Source of the DNA: Methylobacillus methanolivorans
Lineage (GTDB): Bacteria > Pseudomonadota > Gammaproteobacteria > Burkholderiales > Methylophilaceae
Reading direction: 5' to 3'
DNA length: 64,000 nt
NCBI RefSeq assembly: GCF_044751345.1
Contig: NZ_JBIWXY010000001.1
Span: forward strand, 372,001 to 436,000
The number at the start of each line of letters is the position of its first letter. The stretch's first letter is position 1. The notes below the pieces were generated by a model that was not told the origin of the DNA, searched no databases, and saw only the letters and a list, made by a program, of their open reading frames with translations. The position numbers were made by a program, and so were the translations under genes. This document shows positions 62,444-64,000 of the stretch, piece after piece.

Positions 62444-64000
62444 ATGGCATTGAACTTTGCAATATTCAGGAATCTGTTGGGTAGGAGGAAGGTCGCTGAT
62501 CAGGTGCTTCCTGAGGTAGGCAAGACCAGTCGGGGCGTGTTGGGTGCTTTACTATTGGCCTTGGTGCTGGCTTTGTTGGGACTGTTGCTGAATCAGCTAC
62601 AAGTCGCGCGTAATCATCAATTCACTGATCTTGTCACCAACCTGAAAGTAGAAGCGCAGCAAGTTGCTCGCGATGCTGCGCTGAGCGCTGGAGGCGATGC
62701 AACTGCCACAGGCCGCATCGCTACTACCCTGGAGCAGGCTTCCGCTCATCTCACACAGTTACATGACTTGCAGCAATCTGCCTTGCTGGAAACTGCAGAG
62801 GTGAATCAACAGCTGAACCAGTTGGATGAAGCCTGGGCTGATTTGCGTGCACAGGTATCTTCATCTGGCGGCATAGGGCAGCTTGCGACCGCAAGCGATT
62901 TGACGGTGCAGGCGACACACCAGGCCTGGCAGGCTTACCTGGAACAAGGCAAGGCTGGCTGGTGGTTGGCCTTATCCGTGGTGTCCGGCCTCCTGGCATT
63001 GGCATTGCTGGTACGTATTGGTTATCAGCAGGTGGGTAGTGCCCGTGGCCGCTTTGAGGAAATTGAGCAGACTAACCTGAATAATCAGGAAGCCATCCTT
63101 AACCTGCTGGATGAAATGGGTGACCTGGCGGATGGTGACCTGACGGTAAAAGCGGAAGTGGCTGAAAACATCACTGGCGCGATTGCCGACTCGATTAACT
63201 ACACGATAGATAGCCTGCGGGACCTGGTGACCGAGATCAACCGTGCGACTGAGCAGGTGAACCAGGCCACGGCCCAGGCGCAGGAAACCTCAAGTGCGCT
63301 CCTGAATGCTGCAGAGTTGCAGTCGCAACAGATTACGGAAACAGGCGAAGCTGTTAACCATATGACCCAGTCCATCATGCAGGTGTCGAGTAATGCGGAA
63401 GAGGCTTCTGACGTGGCGCGGCGCTCGCTGGATGCCACCAACCAAGGAACGAGGGCGGTACAGAACACGATTGTTGGCATGAATGAAATCCGCACACAGA
63501 TTCAGGAAACCTCAAAACGTATCAAGCGCCTAGGTGAGAGCTCGCAAGAGATTAGCGAAATTGTGGACTTGATTTCCGATATTACCGAGCAGACGAATAT
63601 TTTGGCATTGAACGCTGCCATCCAGGCAGCTTCTGCCGGTGAGGCAGGCCGTGGGTTTACCGTGGTGGCGGAAGAGGTGCAGCGTCTTGCCGAGCGTTCT
63701 TCCGAGGCGACCAAGCAGATTGGCGCGATTGTGAAGACAATTCAGACTGATACCAACAGTGCCGTGGCGGCGATGGAGAAAAGCACGGAGGGCGTGGTGG
63801 AAGGTGCGCGTCTGTCTGATGCTGCCGGTAAGGCGCTGGGGGAGATTGAGAATGTGACCAATAACCTGGCCCGCTTGATTGAGGAAATCTCGCATGCGAC
63901 TGAAGCCCAGACCAAAGCGGCTGCAACGGTAAGTTTAAATATGCAGCAGATTCATAGTATTACATCTCAAACTTCAGATGGAACTAGAAAAACAGCCAAC
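62444..64000 (+). CDS. pilJ: Methyl-accepting chemoreceptor PilJ, 3' end outside window
   Basis: The first 519 codons of a chemoreceptor open at the right edge. Two membrane helices (about 33-52 and 168-188) flank a periplasmic region of only ~115 residues. A HAMP-like region follows and then the signalling domain with the hairpin D-I-T-E-Q-T-N-I-L-A-L-N-A-A-I-Q-A-A. The hairpin sequence and gene order identify PilJ, but in Pseudomonas PilJ the periplasmic part is over twice as long. GGGAG precedes the ATG. The missing part is the end of the signalling domain. Confidence 0.9.
   Translation, partial: MALNFAIFRNLLGRRKVADQVLPEVGKTSRGVLGALLLALVLALLGLLLNQLQVARNHQFTDLVTNLKVEAQQVARDAALSAGGDATATGRIATTLEQASAHLTQLHDLQQSALLETAEVNQQLNQLDEAWADLRAQVSSSGGIGQLATASDLTVQATHQAWQAYLEQGKAGWWLALSVVSGLLALALLVRIGYQQVGSARGRFEEIEQTNLNNQEAILNLLDEMGDLADGDLTVKAEVAENITGAIADSINYTIDSLRDLVTEINRATEQVNQATAQAQETSSALLNAAELQSQQITETGEAVNHMTQSIMQVSSNAEEASDVARRSLDATNQGTRAVQNTIVGMNEIRTQIQETSKRIKRLGESSQEISEIVDLISDITEQTNILALNAAIQAASAGEAGRGFTVVAEEVQRLAERSSEATKQIGAIVKTIQTDTNSAVAAMEKSTEGVVEGARLSDAAGKALGEIENVTNNLARLIEEISHATEAQTKAAATVSLNMQQIHSITSQTSDGTRKTAN

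Overview
The window is an ordinary, gene-dense stretch of bacterial chromosome (about one gene per kilobase, moderate-to-high GC). It most resembles a Betaproteobacterium, plausibly of the Methylophilaceae (Methylobacillus/Methylovorus type). The evidence is protein style: two PEP-CTERM proteins, a DUF1840 protein, MetR/MetE, NrdAB with a YfaE-type ferredoxin, DksA/Zur and a PilGHIJ cluster. The genus is an inference. No rRNA, tRNA, CRISPR array, insertion sequence or prophage was seen. Both edges cut genes: ahpF on the left and pilJ on the right.

Layout. 1-5.2 kb: peroxide defence (ahpC, a terminator-like hairpin, ahpF), a membrane diguanylate cyclase and an Uup-type ABC-F ATPase. 5.3-10.8 kb: AsmA-like protein, MFS exporter, Rep helicase. 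11-16.2 kb: two PEP-CTERM surface proteins around an RbgA/YlqF GTPase; the second PEP-CTERM gene is joined to a PhoA-type alkaline phosphatase and followed by a secreted His-tailed protein. 16.3-25.6 kb: a methyltransferase, a YihY-like membrane protein, a PCu(A)C copper chaperone with a coupled small membrane protein, HrpA helicase, lytic transglycosylase and a Gfo/Idh/MocA oxidoreductase. 25.6-28.6 kb: a three-gene minus-strand operon (degenerate metallo-beta-lactamase fold, FrnE/DsbA-like, MoaF/lipocalin-like) divergent from a LysR regulator, with a palindrome between them. 28.6-31.9 kb: metR and metE diverge around a perfect MetR box.

32.2-36.7 kb holds the most instructive regulation. 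Two NrdR-like boxes with 16 bp between them overlap a promoter. Its predicted start lies 1-2 nt before a complete cobalamin riboswitch, followed by nrdA, nrdB and a ferredoxin gene. This implies that class Ia ribonucleotide reductase is controlled both transcriptionally by NrdR and by B12. 36.7-42.3 kb is an iron-acquisition island: Fur-like box, TonB-dependent siderophore receptor, esterase, DUF3649-like, PepSY, a 16-codon bridging ORF and DUF3325-like. The genes after the esterase are stitched by start/stop overlaps.

42.3-48.7 kb contains an AI-2E family permease, DUF1840 and PLDc_N proteins, then three COG0523 (CobW/ZigA) GTPases, a cysteine-depleted DksA2-like protein and a Fur-family (probably Zur) regulator. 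Two copies of TGCAAC-N3-GTTGCA lie between the regulator and dksA2-zigA. This looks like a zinc-limitation module with a candidate operator. 48.7-53 kb: RNB ribonuclease, spermidine-synthase-like protein, RlmL-type methyltransferase and MazG-like pyrophosphatase in a tight operon. 53-60.8 kb: a PAS/GAF/GGDEF/EAL protein with a broken GGDEF motif, PepN, truncated haemoglobin, Tpx and a FIST-domain protein. 61.1-64 kb: pilG-pilH-pilI-pilJ, the start of a Pil-Chp chemosensory operon for twitching motility.
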